Shown: piece by piece, positions 25,903 to 35,439 of the stretch
How positions within the stretch are numbered: position 1 is the first letter of the stretch
Layout: the number at the start of each line of letters is the position of its first letter
Assembly: GCA_016706425.1 (NCBI GenBank)
Contig: JADJJR010000001.1
Location: 1,798,001 to 1,862,000 of the forward strand
Reading direction: 5' to 3'
Length of the DNA: 64,000 nucleotides
DNA from: Elusimicrobiota bacterium
Lineage (GTDB): Bacteria; Elusimicrobiota; Elusimicrobia; FEN-1173
Program-made: the position numbers and the translations under genes
The notes under the pieces: generated by a model
The model's database searches: none
Seen by the model: only the letters and a program-made list of their open reading frames with translations
Told to the model about the DNA's origin: nothing

Positions 25903-27510
25903 ATGGCCAATGCCACTCTGAATGACAGACGAAGCTCGGAACGCTTCAATCCGGTTCAAGCGATGTCTGTTTTTTTTCCTTTTGAAGAAAACACCCATGG
26001 AGTGGTCTCATCTTTCTCGTTAAATGGCCTAAAACTCAAATCCAACAAAAACCCCCCGACTCGGTCCGGGTTAACGTTGCGGTTGTCATACCCCAATGAA
26101 AATCCCGTCACACTCGACGTTCGCGTGGTCTGGAACCGAAAGCTCTCAAACGAAACACCCCCCTTCGAGTTTGGCTGCGCAGTCCTTGATCGCAAGGACG
26201 CCCCTTCCTACCGCCTACTGGTTGACCGATTAACCAAGGACGTACCCTTCCCCCGCCGGACATTAAAAGAGCGCCGTCAGATTGCCGCAAAAACAGGTCA
26301 GGACAACCGGGCCGGAAACCGCCGGGGGCGCATGAACGTGGTCAGTCGCACCTATGCTAAAAATTTTGGATTGGATCGTTGGGGGGCTTATTACGCATAC
26401 GCCCGGGTCATCGACTCGTCTTCGGGGGGAACAGTAGAGACAAACAACGGCAAAGTCTTGATGTTGGGCTCCAACAACTACCTTGGCCTAACCCACCACC
26501 CGAAGGTCCAAGAAGCCGCCATGGGGGCGATAAAACGTTACGGCACAGGAGCCGGTGGGGCTCGAGTTTTGAGCGGAAACACCACTCTCCACCAACGACT
26601 GGAGGAAAAGATTGCCGAGTTTAAAGGGACGGAGGCCGCCCTTCTCTTCCCCACAGGTTACGTCACCAATTTTTCCGTTTTATCGGCTCTTCTTGAACCC
26701 GGGGATGTGGTTTTTAACGACCAACTGAACCACGCCAGTATTATCGACGGTTGCCGCATGACCAAAGGAATCGTTCGTTTTTACCACCACAACGACATGG
26801 TTTCCCTCGAAAAAAAACTCAAACAGTACCCTTTTGAACAATCAAAAATCATTATTACGGATGGGGTTTTCAGCATGGACGGGGACATCGCTCCCCTTGA
26901 CGTGATTGTCGCGCTTGGCAAAAAACACAACGCCGTTGTTATGCTGGACGACGCCCATGCCATCGGCGTCTTGGGCAAAACGGGTCGTGGAACGGCGGAA
27001 CACTTCGGGGTGACTGGGAAAGTCGACATCACCATCGCGACCTTCAGCAAGTCGTTGGGCAGCATGGCGGGTGCGGTTTGCGGTTCAAAATCTTTGATCA
27101 AGCATTTGAGCCATCATTCCCGCCAATTTATTTTTTCGACGGCCGTCTCGCCCGTGGTTTGCGCCACAGCTTTGGCGGCCATCGAGGTTCTAGAAACGGA
27201 ACCTCAATGGATCGAGAAGTTGCACCGCAACCGACGATTCCTCGTGGACGGATTAAAATCAATTGGTTTCAATGCCTTGGACGTTGAAACAGCCATCATC
27301 CCCATTCTCATCGGCAACGAGCGGATGACCTATGCACTCACGCACGCTTTGTATGATTCAGGTGTTTTTGTAAACGCTGTGTCACGTCCGTCCGTTCCTA
27401 GGGAGCTTTCACGCATACGCATATCGCCGATGGCAATCCACACCGAAGAAGAATTAGGTCGCGCCGTCGCCGCATTTAAGACCGCGGGGAAGCGTTTGGG
27501 ACTCATTTAA
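25903..27510 (+). CDS. PilZ domain fused to alpha-oxoamine synthase (unit 1)
   Basis: The ATG chosen has GAGGGGTG upstream and gives 535 residues. Residues about 5-115 are a PilZ-type barrel with the Arg motif RSSER, but the second c-di-GMP motif reads SFSLNG, with Ser in place of Asp/Asn. Residues about 150-535 are a complete PLP-dependent alpha-oxoamine synthase: LGSNNYLGL, GTGAGGARVLSGNTTLH, NHASIIDGCR, D349-D350-A-H, and K383 in TFSKSLGS for the Schiff base. This family condenses an amino acid with an acyl thioester (BioF, KBL, serine palmitoyltransferase, CqsA/LqsA). True bioF is at 58306-59451, so another product is expected. The kinase gene starts one base after its stop, which favours a signal-synthase role. 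A sphingoid-base role is the main alternative. Confidence 0.85.
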   Translation: MANATLNDRRSSERFNPVQAMSVFFPFEENTHGVVSSFSLNGLKLKSNKNPPTRSGLTLRLSYPNENPVTLDVRVVWNRKLSNETPPFEFGCAVLDRKDAPSYRLLVDRLTKDVPFPRRTLKERRQIAAKTGQDNRAGNRRGRMNVVSRTYAKNFGLDRWGAYYAYARVIDSSSGGTVETNNGKVLMLGSNNYLGLTHHPKVQEAAMGAIKRYGTGAGGARVLSGNTTLHQRLEEKIAEFKGTEAALLFPTGYVTNFSVLSALLEPGDVVFNDQLNHASIIDGCRMTKGIVRFYHHNDMVSLEKKLKQYPFEQSKIIITDGVFSMDGDIAPLDVIVALGKKHNAVVMLDDAHAIGVLGKTGRGTAEHFGVTGKVDITIATFSKSLGSMAGAVCGSKSLIKHLSHHSRQFIFSTAVSPVVCATALAAIEVLETEPQWIEKLHRNRRFLVDGLKSIGFNALDVETAIIPILIGNERMTYALTHALYDSGVFVNAVSRPSVPRELSRIRISPMAIHTEEELGRAVAAFKTAGKRLGLI

Positions 27511-27511
27511 A

Positions 27512-29962
27512 ATGTCGCACCTGGACTTCCGTCTCGCCTCGGGAATTGTGGTCGCCCTGGGGTGCGTGGGCCTTGCGGTTCTGGTTTATCTCAACAACAG
27601 TCACCGAAAACTCAACCGTCTTTTTGCTTTCTCCAACCTGTCTTTGGCGCTTTGGAACAGCGCGGACCTGGTCATGGTTGCCATGAGCCGCCACCCATCG
27701 GCAATCTACGTGGATCGTCTTTCCTATCTCGCCGGCATTCCCGTAATTTACCTTTACTATCTGCTCGGTTTGGAAATCACCGAAACAACCCCCCCAAAAA
27801 ATCTGTTGCGTGGGTTAAAGGCGCTCTCCCTCTTCATGGCGGCGGTGATGTTAACGCCTTGGGTGCTGAAAGATGTCCGTGTCGTCAACGACCGTATTGA
27901 AGAAATTCCCGGCCCTTTGTATCCCGTGTTGATTTTCTATTTCATCGGTTATCTCGGTCACGGGCTCTACCTGCTCTACCAAGGGCACCGCAAGGCGACG
28001 GGCATCAAAAGGAACCAGCTGCGATATTTTTCACTTGGGCTTTTTTTCGCTTTTCTTGCCGGAGCGTCGTATTTCGGGTCGTTGATGATGCCGCACGCCC
28101 CCCCCATCTACTACGTACTCGAAGCCGTCTACTTGACGATCCTGGCCTACGCGATCGTCCGCTACAAGCTAATGGACATCAACCTTGTTTTTCGGTACGC
28201 CTCGACCTACCTCCTTTTCGCCGTCACGTTGACCTTACCGTTTGGACTTCTCGTCATGTTGTCCTCGTCCAAACCGTGGGTGATCTTTTGGTTTTTCTGG
28301 GCCGTCCTTATCGCCCCCCTTTGCGAAAAAAGATTGATCGGCTGGTTCCGCCGTTTTGTGGACCGTCTCCCCCCATTCCGCGGGCGGTACGACTACCTTC
28401 ACGAGCTACCGGGGTTCCAACGCGCGATTTCCACATCTTCGTCGGTAAAACATTGGGCGCGAAACTTGGCTGATTCCATCAACCGCCTGGTGGAGGTCGA
28501 CAACGCGGGAGTCTTCGTCTTCGACGAAGGCCACCAAATGTACATGGCTTCATCGACGGTGGGCATCGATTTGGGCCGATTGGTGTTTGCCTCTCCCAAA
28601 GAGGGCGACGCGATGGTCGAGCACCTCCGAAACACGCGGGCCGTCCTCCAGCGGGATTATATCGACCACGAGGTCCCGGCTACCCAGCGTGAGGCGGTGG
28701 CCCGTTCCTTGGGTTTGATCGGCGCCGCCCTGTGCCTGCCTTTTTTCAATGGAGACCGATTAATCGGTTTCGTCTCGGTGGGGGCCAAACGCAAGCGCGG
28801 CGGGGCGGTGTTCAAGCCTTCTCATTTTGAAATCAAAATCATTCGGGATTATTTGGATTTTCCGCCCGTCCACACCCCCAATGCCCGCTACGTACACGGC
28901 AAACTGTCCAAAGCGCTGGGGCTCGGCGCCGATGGCGACGCCTTGCGTTTGACCGCTGAAGAGATTGCCGAGGGATTCAACCGTCTCGCCGGCCAAACCG
29001 GCTGGGCGGCCGGTCTTCCCCAACCGGACTCGATGGGCCTTCGCTCAGAGGCGCTCGTGCTATTGGGGAAACTGCGCCGTGGGCTTGCTCTAATACCTCC
29101 GGAAGAGAACGCCTTGAACGCGGCGGTGTTGGCCCATTTTTACCGCGCGGGACTGAAACAATACGAGCAAGAGGACACGTTCAACGAGGAAGACATCAAG
29201 GCCCTCGAAAGCCTGGTCAAGGGGGCGGAGGGCGCTCTTATGGTGATTTTCGTGACTCTGGCTGGCCAAATGAAAACCGCCGAATGGGCCCACGATTTGC
29301 GTCACCCCTTCACCAAGGGGAGCTTCCGGCTGCTGGACGCGGCCCTCGCCGGGAAACAGGGGCCTCTTACCCCTGAACTCTACCAAACGATATCCACCGT
29401 TCTGGCCGATGCAAAGTTCGTTGAGGAACGAATCACCGATTTGGTCAGCCCGGAGACCGCGGGGGCCATGCGGTTGAAAGCGGTGAACATGACGGCCCTC
29501 TTGAAATCCTTGGTCGGTCGGTACAGATATTTCGCGGAGGTGGCAGGGGTCGATTTTTCGCTGAAATTGGAGTCAACCGAAGACGTATGGGTTTTGTGCG
29601 ACGCGGGGCTGATCCAATACCGGGTGTTCAACAATTTGATCGACAACGCTTTCCGTTACACGCCGCGAGGCGGGTCGGTGGAGATAGGGGTCGCCGTCGT
29701 TGGTAGCCAGGCAAATTGCTTTATCCGAAACACCGGAGGGGATCCGATTCCCTCAAATATTTTGCCCCACTTGTTCGAACGCGGGGGATCCCTTAAACGA
29801 GCCGAATCCGGCGAACGGGGTTTGGCCGGCCTGGGTCTGTACAACGCCTCAACCGTGGTGGAGGCCCAGGGGGGGAAATTCCAAGTTGAAAGCAATCGAG
29901 AACATGGGACTCTATTCCAATTCACTCTTCCACTCGCAGGTGTGGAATTGACCAAGCCATAA
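27512..29962 (+). CDS. 8-TM / GAF-like sensor histidine kinase paired with the oxoamine synthase (HK1)
   Basis: The 816-residue kinase has about eight membrane helices (residues 8-275) with YAIVRYKLMDINLVFRYAS near the seventh, as in 7TM-HK/PrsK-like sensors. A GAF-like region (about 305-450) and a helical linker follow, with the histidine box at H594 (EWAHDLRHPFTKGSF). The ATPase has N-box NNLIDNAFRYTPRGG; its G1 box reads RNTGGDPIP, where Asn replaces the usual Asp, a variant known in active kinases; G2 is GLAGLGLYNAS. It starts one base after the synthase stop, so the two are translationally coupled, as in synthase-sensor pairs such as CqsA/CqsS. No receiver domain is attached; RR0 or the regulator at 35440-35967 could serve it. 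Confidence 0.88.
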   Translation: MSHLDFRLASGIVVALGCVGLAVLVYLNNSHRKLNRLFAFSNLSLALWNSADLVMVAMSRHPSAIYVDRLSYLAGIPVIYLYYLLGLEITETTPPKNLLRGLKALSLFMAAVMLTPWVLKDVRVVNDRIEEIPGPLYPVLIFYFIGYLGHGLYLLYQGHRKATGIKRNQLRYFSLGLFFAFLAGASYFGSLMMPHAPPIYYVLEAVYLTILAYAIVRYKLMDINLVFRYASTYLLFAVTLTLPFGLLVMLSSSKPWVIFWFFWAVLIAPLCEKRLIGWFRRFVDRLPPFRGRYDYLHELPGFQRAISTSSSVKHWARNLADSINRLVEVDNAGVFVFDEGHQMYMASSTVGIDLGRLVFASPKEGDAMVEHLRNTRAVLQRDYIDHEVPATQREAVARSLGLIGAALCLPFFNGDRLIGFVSVGAKRKRGGAVFKPSHFEIKIIRDYLDFPPVHTPNARYVHGKLSKALGLGADGDALRLTAEEIAEGFNRLAGQTGWAAGLPQPDSMGLRSEALVLLGKLRRGLALIPPEENALNAAVLAHFYRAGLKQYEQEDTFNEEDIKALESLVKGAEGALMVIFVTLAGQMKTAEWAHDLRHPFTKGSFRLLDAALAGKQGPLTPELYQTISTVLADAKFVEERITDLVSPETAGAMRLKAVNMTALLKSLVGRYRYFAEVAGVDFSLKLESTEDVWVLCDAGLIQYRVFNNLIDNAFRYTPRGGSVEIGVAVVGSQANCFIRNTGGDPIPSNILPHLFERGGSLKRAESGERGLAGLGLYNASTVVEAQGGKFQVESNREHGTLFQFTLPLAGVELTKP

Positions 29963-29968
29963 AAGAAA

Positions 29969-30001
29969 ATTCCCCCCGCCTTCAACGAAGGCGGGGGGAA
30001 T
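29969..30001. terminator. Bidirectional terminator between convergent genes
   Basis: A perfect 15-bp inverted repeat (ATTCCCCCCGCCTTC / GAAGGCGGGGGGAAT) with a 3-base loop lies in the gap between the ends of HK1 (plus) and the FadL-like gene (minus). Flanking A/T-rich bases on both sides fit termination from both directions. Confidence 0.85.
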
Positions 30002-30006
30002 CGTAT

Positions 30007-31287
30007 TTATATTCGATAATTCAAATTCATTGAGATGATTTGAACCGCAACATCGTAAGTCCCGTTGACCGTCACTCCCACGCTGTTGCCCACGGTGTTG
30101 TTTATTCTGGCTTTATTGAAATTTAGCAGGCTGTAGGACAAATCCAAGGAGAGGGATTTCCTGGCCCAGGTCCCCCCGATGTGAAGCCCGTTGGAAGAGC
30201 TGTCCGGAACGCTGGGGTCCCAGTTGGCTTCGGGAGACATGTTCGGGTAGTAGGTGTAACCCATGCGCGTTTGCCAGGTGTCATTCCACACATAATTGAC
30301 CCCAGTTCCAACGGACCAGGCATCTTTGAACTCGTGACGGGTTTCGGGAGAAACGAAACCCGCCAAAAGGGAGCCGCTTTCCAAGTCGACTTCGGTGGAG
30401 CGATAAGAGGAAAAACCCATCCACTCCCCATCAAGCGCAAAGGTTAACTTCCCTTTACGGTAAGCGTACCCCAGAATAACAGAAGGGGGCAGTGTGACGG
30501 AAGTTTCGATCCCCGTCGAATAGGATGTGCCGCCGAAAAATGCCTGGGACTCGTTGACAAACCCTTTCGCTAACACATCGCCTTTAATATCCACTTTCAG
30601 ATCGGACCGCCATGTCACCCCAACGGAGTGGTTTTCCGTGGGACGGTACAGAACGCCGGCCGTTGCCCCAAAACCGTCGCCGTCGCCATCCATGATTTGT
30701 TCTCCATCGGCGGCCCCGGTCGCCGCGCCCCCTAAGGCGATATTGATTCCATCGATCGGAAGGGCTGATTTGAGTTCGGCGCTGGCCATGGCGTAAACGA
30801 GACCGCCGCCCACCGACAATTTGTCATTGACCTTGTAAGAAACCGTGGGATTGAAGTGCGGCAAAATCAAATCACTTTCGGTGGTCACGTAATTGAAGGG
30901 ACCGTCAAAAGGCCAGACCACCTTTAAACCGAAATGGGTGTAAACACCGAAACCAAAGGCCCATGGAGAATCGGCCAAGCGGGTTGTCACGTACAAATTC
31001 GGCACCACCGGCGTGTAATTGGCGACTTTTGATTTCACAGGCCCGTTTTCATACTCCAATGAAGGGATATGAGGGGCGAACCCGATCGAAAAATTGGTCC
31101 CGTCCACATTGGTTAAACCCGCCGGGTTAAAGAAGACCGCTGACGGATCGTCCGCCACCGCCACAAAAGCGTTGCCCATTCCCATCGCGCGCGTACCGAC
31201 GATTTGGTTGGCGAACCCACCGCCCCCCACCGCCCAAGCGCTGTGGCCCATGGCAAACACCAAAACACTCGCAATCAGTCGTTTCAT
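30007..31287 (-). CDS. FadL/OMPP1-family outer-membrane channel
   Basis: The 426-residue protein has a signal peptide (MKRLIASVLVFAMGHSAWA) followed at once by the mature N-terminal hatch signature GGGGFANQIVGTRAMGMGNAF and DDPSAVFFNPAGLTNVDG, typical of FadL/TodX proteins that import hydrophobic molecules by lateral diffusion. The remainder alternates beta-strands and turns and ends with NLNYRI, a typical barrel terminus. GAGGGGGC precedes the ATG, 12 bases after the restored stop of HK2, so it is the last gene of the operon beginning at 35967. A hydrophobic ligand would fit an acyl-derived product of the synthase in that operon. Confidence 0.88.
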   Translation of the reverse strand: MKRLIASVLVFAMGHSAWAVGGGGFANQIVGTRAMGMGNAFVAVADDPSAVFFNPAGLTNVDGTNFSIGFAPHIPSLEYENGPVKSKVANYTPVVPNLYVTTRLADSPWAFGFGVYTHFGLKVVWPFDGPFNYVTTESDLILPHFNPTVSYKVNDKLSVGGGLVYAMASAELKSALPIDGINIALGGAATGAADGEQIMDGDGDGFGATAGVLYRPTENHSVGVTWRSDLKVDIKGDVLAKGFVNESQAFFGGTSYSTGIETSVTLPPSVILGYAYRKGKLTFALDGEWMGFSSYRSTEVDLESGSLLAGFVSPETRHEFKDAWSVGTGVNYVWNDTWQTRMGYTYYPNMSPEANWDPSVPDSSSNGLHIGGTWARKSLSLDLSYSLLNFNKARINNTVGNSVGVTVNGTYDVAVQIISMNLNYRI

Positions 31288-31299
31288 CGAAGCCCCCTC

Positions 31300-33763
31300 T
31301 TATTTGGGTTGCACTCCAACTCCCGCCAACGGCAAAGTAAATTCGAAAATCGTCCCTTCTTCCTGCGTGCTTTTCACTTCAATTTTTCCCGCCATGCGCG
31401 GACACGACTTTTTCGACGTTAAACAATCCCAAGCCGGCCAGTCCCGATTGCCCCGAGGTGGGCCTTTTGGAAGGACTTCCCCGCTCGAACAGATGTGGGA
31501 GGGCCTCTTTTGTTATGGGCGTCCCCCCCGTGTTGCGGACATAACAATGGGCGAGGGCCCCCTTCCCCACGGAGCGCACCCCCAATTCCACAATTCCCCC
31601 CTTGGGTGTGTGGCGCATGGCGTTGTCGAGCAGATTGTTAAACACCCGATACTGGATCAAGTCGGGGTCGCATTGCACCCAAACATCTTCCGCGGGCGCG
31701 ATCAAACGGAAATCAATGCCGGACAAGCCCGCGAAATAGGTGTAGCGCTCCCCCACCGTCTTCAGCAAATCGTTTATTTTTGTTTGTTTTTTCCTCAAGG
31801 CTCCCGACGTTTCCGGGTTTACCAACTCGGAGATATGACTTTCAACAAATTTCGCGTCGGTTTGTATGTTGGCCAGCGCGTGATACTGTTCCGATGTCAA
31901 AGGGCCCAACTTGCCCATCAGCATCGCGTCCAAAACCTTAAAACTCCCTTTGACAAAGGGATGGCGCAAATCGTGGGCCCACTCCACCGATTTCATTTGC
32001 CCCGCCAACGTCACGAAGATAACCATCAGGGCGCCCTGGGCCCCTTGAACCAAACCGGCGAGGGCTTTCGTGTCTTCGTCGTTAATGTTGTCTTCCCGCC
32101 AATAGTCGACCAATTCCGTTTGATAAAAATGTGCCAGCACCGCGGCGTTGAGTGCGGATTCCTCCGAGGGTGTCAAAACAGGAACTCCCTCCTTGGTTTG
32201 GCTGCGCAGGCGATCCAACAGATTGAGCCCTTCGGAGCGCAGCCGCAGTTGGTCCACCCTGGGAATTTTCTCAACCCAACCGCGTTTATTGACCAGCCGG
32301 TTGAACCCTTCGGCCACTTGGTCCGCGGTCAATTTCAGCGCGTCCCCGCTTTCTTTTATACCCAATTCCATCGAAAGCGCTCGATGCACATAGGCGAAAG
32401 CGGGCGTCGACGTGGGCGCAAAATCGAGATAGTCAAGGATCGAAGAAAGCCTGAAATGCTGGGGTCGAAATAAGCTTAGCCCGCGTTTGCGCTTTTGGCC
32501 AATGGAAACAAACCCGATCAACTTATCCCCATTAAAAAATGGGGCGCAAAGCTCGGCTTTGATGAGGCGCATGGAATTAAGCACGGCCGGCCGATCGGAC
32601 TCAAGCACCTCAAACTCGACATATTCCTTCTGCAGTATTTTTCGACTGGAGCGCAAATGAACGGGAAGAGGGTCCGTCACCTTGGGGGACGCATACACCA
32701 ACTTTCCGAAATCCGCCCCCACGGCCGACATGGCCATGTACATCTGGTGATTCTCATCGATGACGAAAACGGCCGTGCTGTCCACTTCCAGCAAACGATT
32801 GACCGAATCCGTTAGATTCGCGGCCCAATGCTTGACCGAAGCCGAAGATGAAATAATCCTTTGGAAACCAGGGGTGTCGTTTAAAAATTGGTATCGCCCC
32901 CGGAAGGGTGGTAATTTATCAACAAAACGACGAAACCAACCAATACACTTCTTCTCCAGTAGTGGGGCAAGGAGAAAAATAGTAAAAATCAACAAAACAA
33001 CAACCAAATGGGATGAAGATAATATTGCCACCGCGCTAAAAGGAATAGTTAACGAAAGAGCAAATAATAAATAAATTGATGCGTATCTAAACACAAGATT
33101 AATATCCATCAACTTATATCGAGCGATGGCATATGCTAGGACTAATACATATGCCACTTGAAGTTGGAAATAATAGGGAGGGATGGATTTAAAATATAAA
33201 GAGAAGAAAAAAGCAAAAGCTTCAAGAAGGATAAAGAATAGCGCAAGAAACATATAACCAATTTGTCGTTTGGCTAATCCCACCGCCGACTTATACTCCG
33301 CAAAAACTTGCTGAAGTGGTATGACGAAACCACTTATCAGGTAAATCATAAACAGCGGCATTCCAACACCTGGAATTTCTTTAAAAGGGCTTAATTGAGT
33401 TTCCAAATCTTTAACCAAGAATGGGGTGAAACTTAGCGGAGTTAAAACAATCCCGATGATTTTTAATGATTTCCATATCCATTTAAAATGATCGACCGGA
33501 CGCCTAATGTAGGCAAACATGAACAAATAAAAAAACCAAACAGAGAATATTCCTGCCAGATAATTGGCTCGAAAAATAAATAGTTTTACATTGTGGGACT
33601 CTGGCAGGAGAACCACAACATCTCCAAGGTTCCATAAGGCTAGAGTTGCGTTTGAAATCGCAAAGAGGTACGCCAAACGGTCTCTTCGAAGGGTTAAAGG
33701 GAGTGCACCAATGACCGCAGTCAATACCGCAGCCACTATGGAATTGATTACCCTAATATCCAT
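31300..33763 (-). CDS. 8-TM / GAF-like sensor histidine kinase of unit 2 (HK2), apparent frameshift near C-terminus
   Basis: The frame from 33763 stops at 31379 after SAHGGKN (794 residues), inside the ATPase domain. Removing one A from the run of five at 31383-31387 restores IEVKSTQEEGTIFEFTLPL and a stop at 31300, matching HK1 (FQVESNREHGTLFQFTLPL) and giving about 820 residues. Membrane helices, GAF-like region, histidine box EWAHDLRHPFVKGSF, N-box NNLLDNAMRHTPKGG, variant G1 RNTGGTPI and G2 GLAGLGLF are all present. The membrane half is AT-rich and the kinase half GC-rich, with a change near 32,900. It starts 8 bases after the synthase stop. Sequencing error, real mutation and slippage remain open for the frameshift. 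Confidence 0.82.
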
Positions 33764-33771
33764 GTGTAAAA

Positions 33772-35358
33772 CTAAGGCATCATACTTCGAACATTCTTAA
33801 AGGTTTCGAGAGCCTTATCAATATCAGAATCGGAATGCGTAGCCATGATTGTTGTGCGAACTCGTGTTGCATTCTTTTTAACAGCGGGATAAACTGCGGG
33901 AGTTACATAAATCCCCGCCTCTCTTAATCCCCTTGTCATCCATATGGTATGTTCTTCTTTTGGAAATATCACCGGGATAATGGGAGATTGACTTTCCCCA
34001 GTATTAAAACCCAAAGACCTAAGACCTTCCCTCATTTTTTTTGTATTTGCCCATAACTTTTTCCGACGCTCAGGCTCTTCTTCTATTAATTTCAAACATT
34101 CTAGAATTGCAGCACAAACACTCGGCGGAATTGCTGCGCTAAAAACGAAAGCTCGTGCAGTGTGCTTAAGAATCCGAATTAATTCCTTACTACCTGCAAT
34201 GAACCCTCCAACCCCCGACAAAGCTTTGCTAAGTGTTCCCATTACGAGCTCCGGCTTTCCTTCCATATGAAAATGTTCCAGGAGGCCCTTCCCATTAGGC
34301 CCAAAAACTCCTGTTGCATGGGCTTCATCGACCATCAACGCAGCACCATGGCGTTTGGCAGTGCGATATATCTCCGGCAAGGGGGCAAAATCACCATCCA
34401 TACTAAATACTGTATCTGTGACAACCAACTTATTTTTATTTTTAGTTCTTGACAGTTTTGAATCCAAATCAGAAGTGTTTTTATGCGAATAAGCTCTAGC
34501 ATCTGCACCACTCAGGCGCACTCCATCCATCAAACTTGCGTGGTTTTTATCATCAAAGAATACCGCATCTCCTTTGGCCAATATAGTTAACAAAGTTGTT
34601 AAATTTGTTGTGTAGCCCGCACTAAAGACACATGCAGCCTCTGTACCTTTAAATCTCGCCAAAGAATCCTCTAATTCCAGATGTATATCAAGTGTTCCCC
34701 CAAGTAAACTTGAAGCGGACGGAGAAGATCCATATTTATCAATTGCCTTCTTGGCCGCCTCCTTTACTCGGGGATGAACTGAAAGCCCTAGATAGTTATT
34801 GGATGACATCATAATCATATCTCGCCCGTTCACTTGAACATGAGCGCCAGTCCCAGATTGGAGAGGGGTCATAAAAAAATATGAATCTGTTTTCTTTAAC
34901 TCCCAAATATATCTTGAAAAAAATCGTTTTTCAGATAATCCAGGCCAAAAGCCACGGCGTTCATATTCCCGCAACCCCTCCTCTTTGGCTTTTCTTTCAC
35001 CCCGAACTAAATTTCTGGAATCACAAAGATTTTCCAACGGAAAAGAAGGAAAATACGAAAAGAGCCCCCCTGCTGGGAAAAATATCCCCGCACGTATTTT
35101 ATCCCCATTTTTTCTTACCGATACAATCTTTCCGGAAATTAAAGGATTACTCGTATCCTTCTGAAACAATTCAATTTTTTCACCGACTTCCAAACCAATG
35201 GTTTCATCAAAACGACAAGTTAAACTATCCTCGGCAATTTCAAATGCAGTTCCTTCGACCTTGTCGGTTTTGTTAGGAATTAAAAAAAAAGTTTTATGGG
35301 GTTGAATTAGATAGCGAGGAAAAAGACGACGTCCGCCAGTACTGTTGCTCGGATTCAT
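33772..35358 (-). CDS. PilZ-like domain fused to alpha-oxoamine synthase (unit 2)
   Basis: The 528-residue protein starts at an ATG preceded by AAGGGG. Residues about 8-100 look like a PilZ barrel with RLFPR as the Arg motif, but no D/N-x-S-x-x-G is seen (EIAEDSLTC instead), so c-di-GMP binding is doubtful. Residues about 145-528 are the PLP enzyme: SSNNYLGL, YGSSPSASSLLGGTLDIH, NHASLMDGVR, VDEAHATG and K378 in TLSKALS. It resembles serine palmitoyltransferase and BioF about equally by eye and may be CqsA/LqsA-like by context. The gene is much more AT-rich than its surroundings, suggesting recent transfer or relaxed codon use. It lies between a response regulator and its kinase. Confidence 0.83.
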   Translation of the reverse strand: MNPSNSTGGRRLFPRYLIQPHKTFFLIPNKTDKVEGTAFEIAEDSLTCRFDETIGLEVGEKIELFQKDTSNPLISGKIVSVRKNGDKIRAGIFFPAGGLFSYFPSFPLENLCDSRNLVRGERKAKEEGLREYERRGFWPGLSEKRFFSRYIWELKKTDSYFFMTPLQSGTGAHVQVNGRDMIMMSSNNYLGLSVHPRVKEAAKKAIDKYGSSPSASSLLGGTLDIHLELEDSLARFKGTEAACVFSAGYTTNLTTLLTILAKGDAVFFDDKNHASLMDGVRLSGADARAYSHKNTSDLDSKLSRTKNKNKLVVTDTVFSMDGDFAPLPEIYRTAKRHGAALMVDEAHATGVFGPNGKGLLEHFHMEGKPELVMGTLSKALSGVGGFIAGSKELIRILKHTARAFVFSAAIPPSVCAAILECLKLIEEEPERRKKLWANTKKMREGLRSLGFNTGESQSPIIPVIFPKEEHTIWMTRGLREAGIYVTPAVYPAVKKNATRVRTTIMATHSDSDIDKALETFKNVRSMMP

Positions 35359-35439
35359 TTTAACCCCTTCGGAAAGTAATTGTTATTGAAATGAACTTCT
35401 CGAAAAGCCCCGAGGAAACAAGGCCCTTTTGATTTTTTC

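Noticed and set aside
31379..31390. Programmed ribosomal frameshifting in HK2.
   Set aside because: The A5 run in GGGAAAAATTG is short and no downstream pseudoknot or stimulatory site is evident; error, mutation or slippage is simpler.
25903..35358. Calling both PilZ-fused PLP enzymes bioF.
   Set aside because: A canonical bioF sits in the biotin operon at 58306-59451; these two differ in fusion, neighbours and substrate-region motifs.
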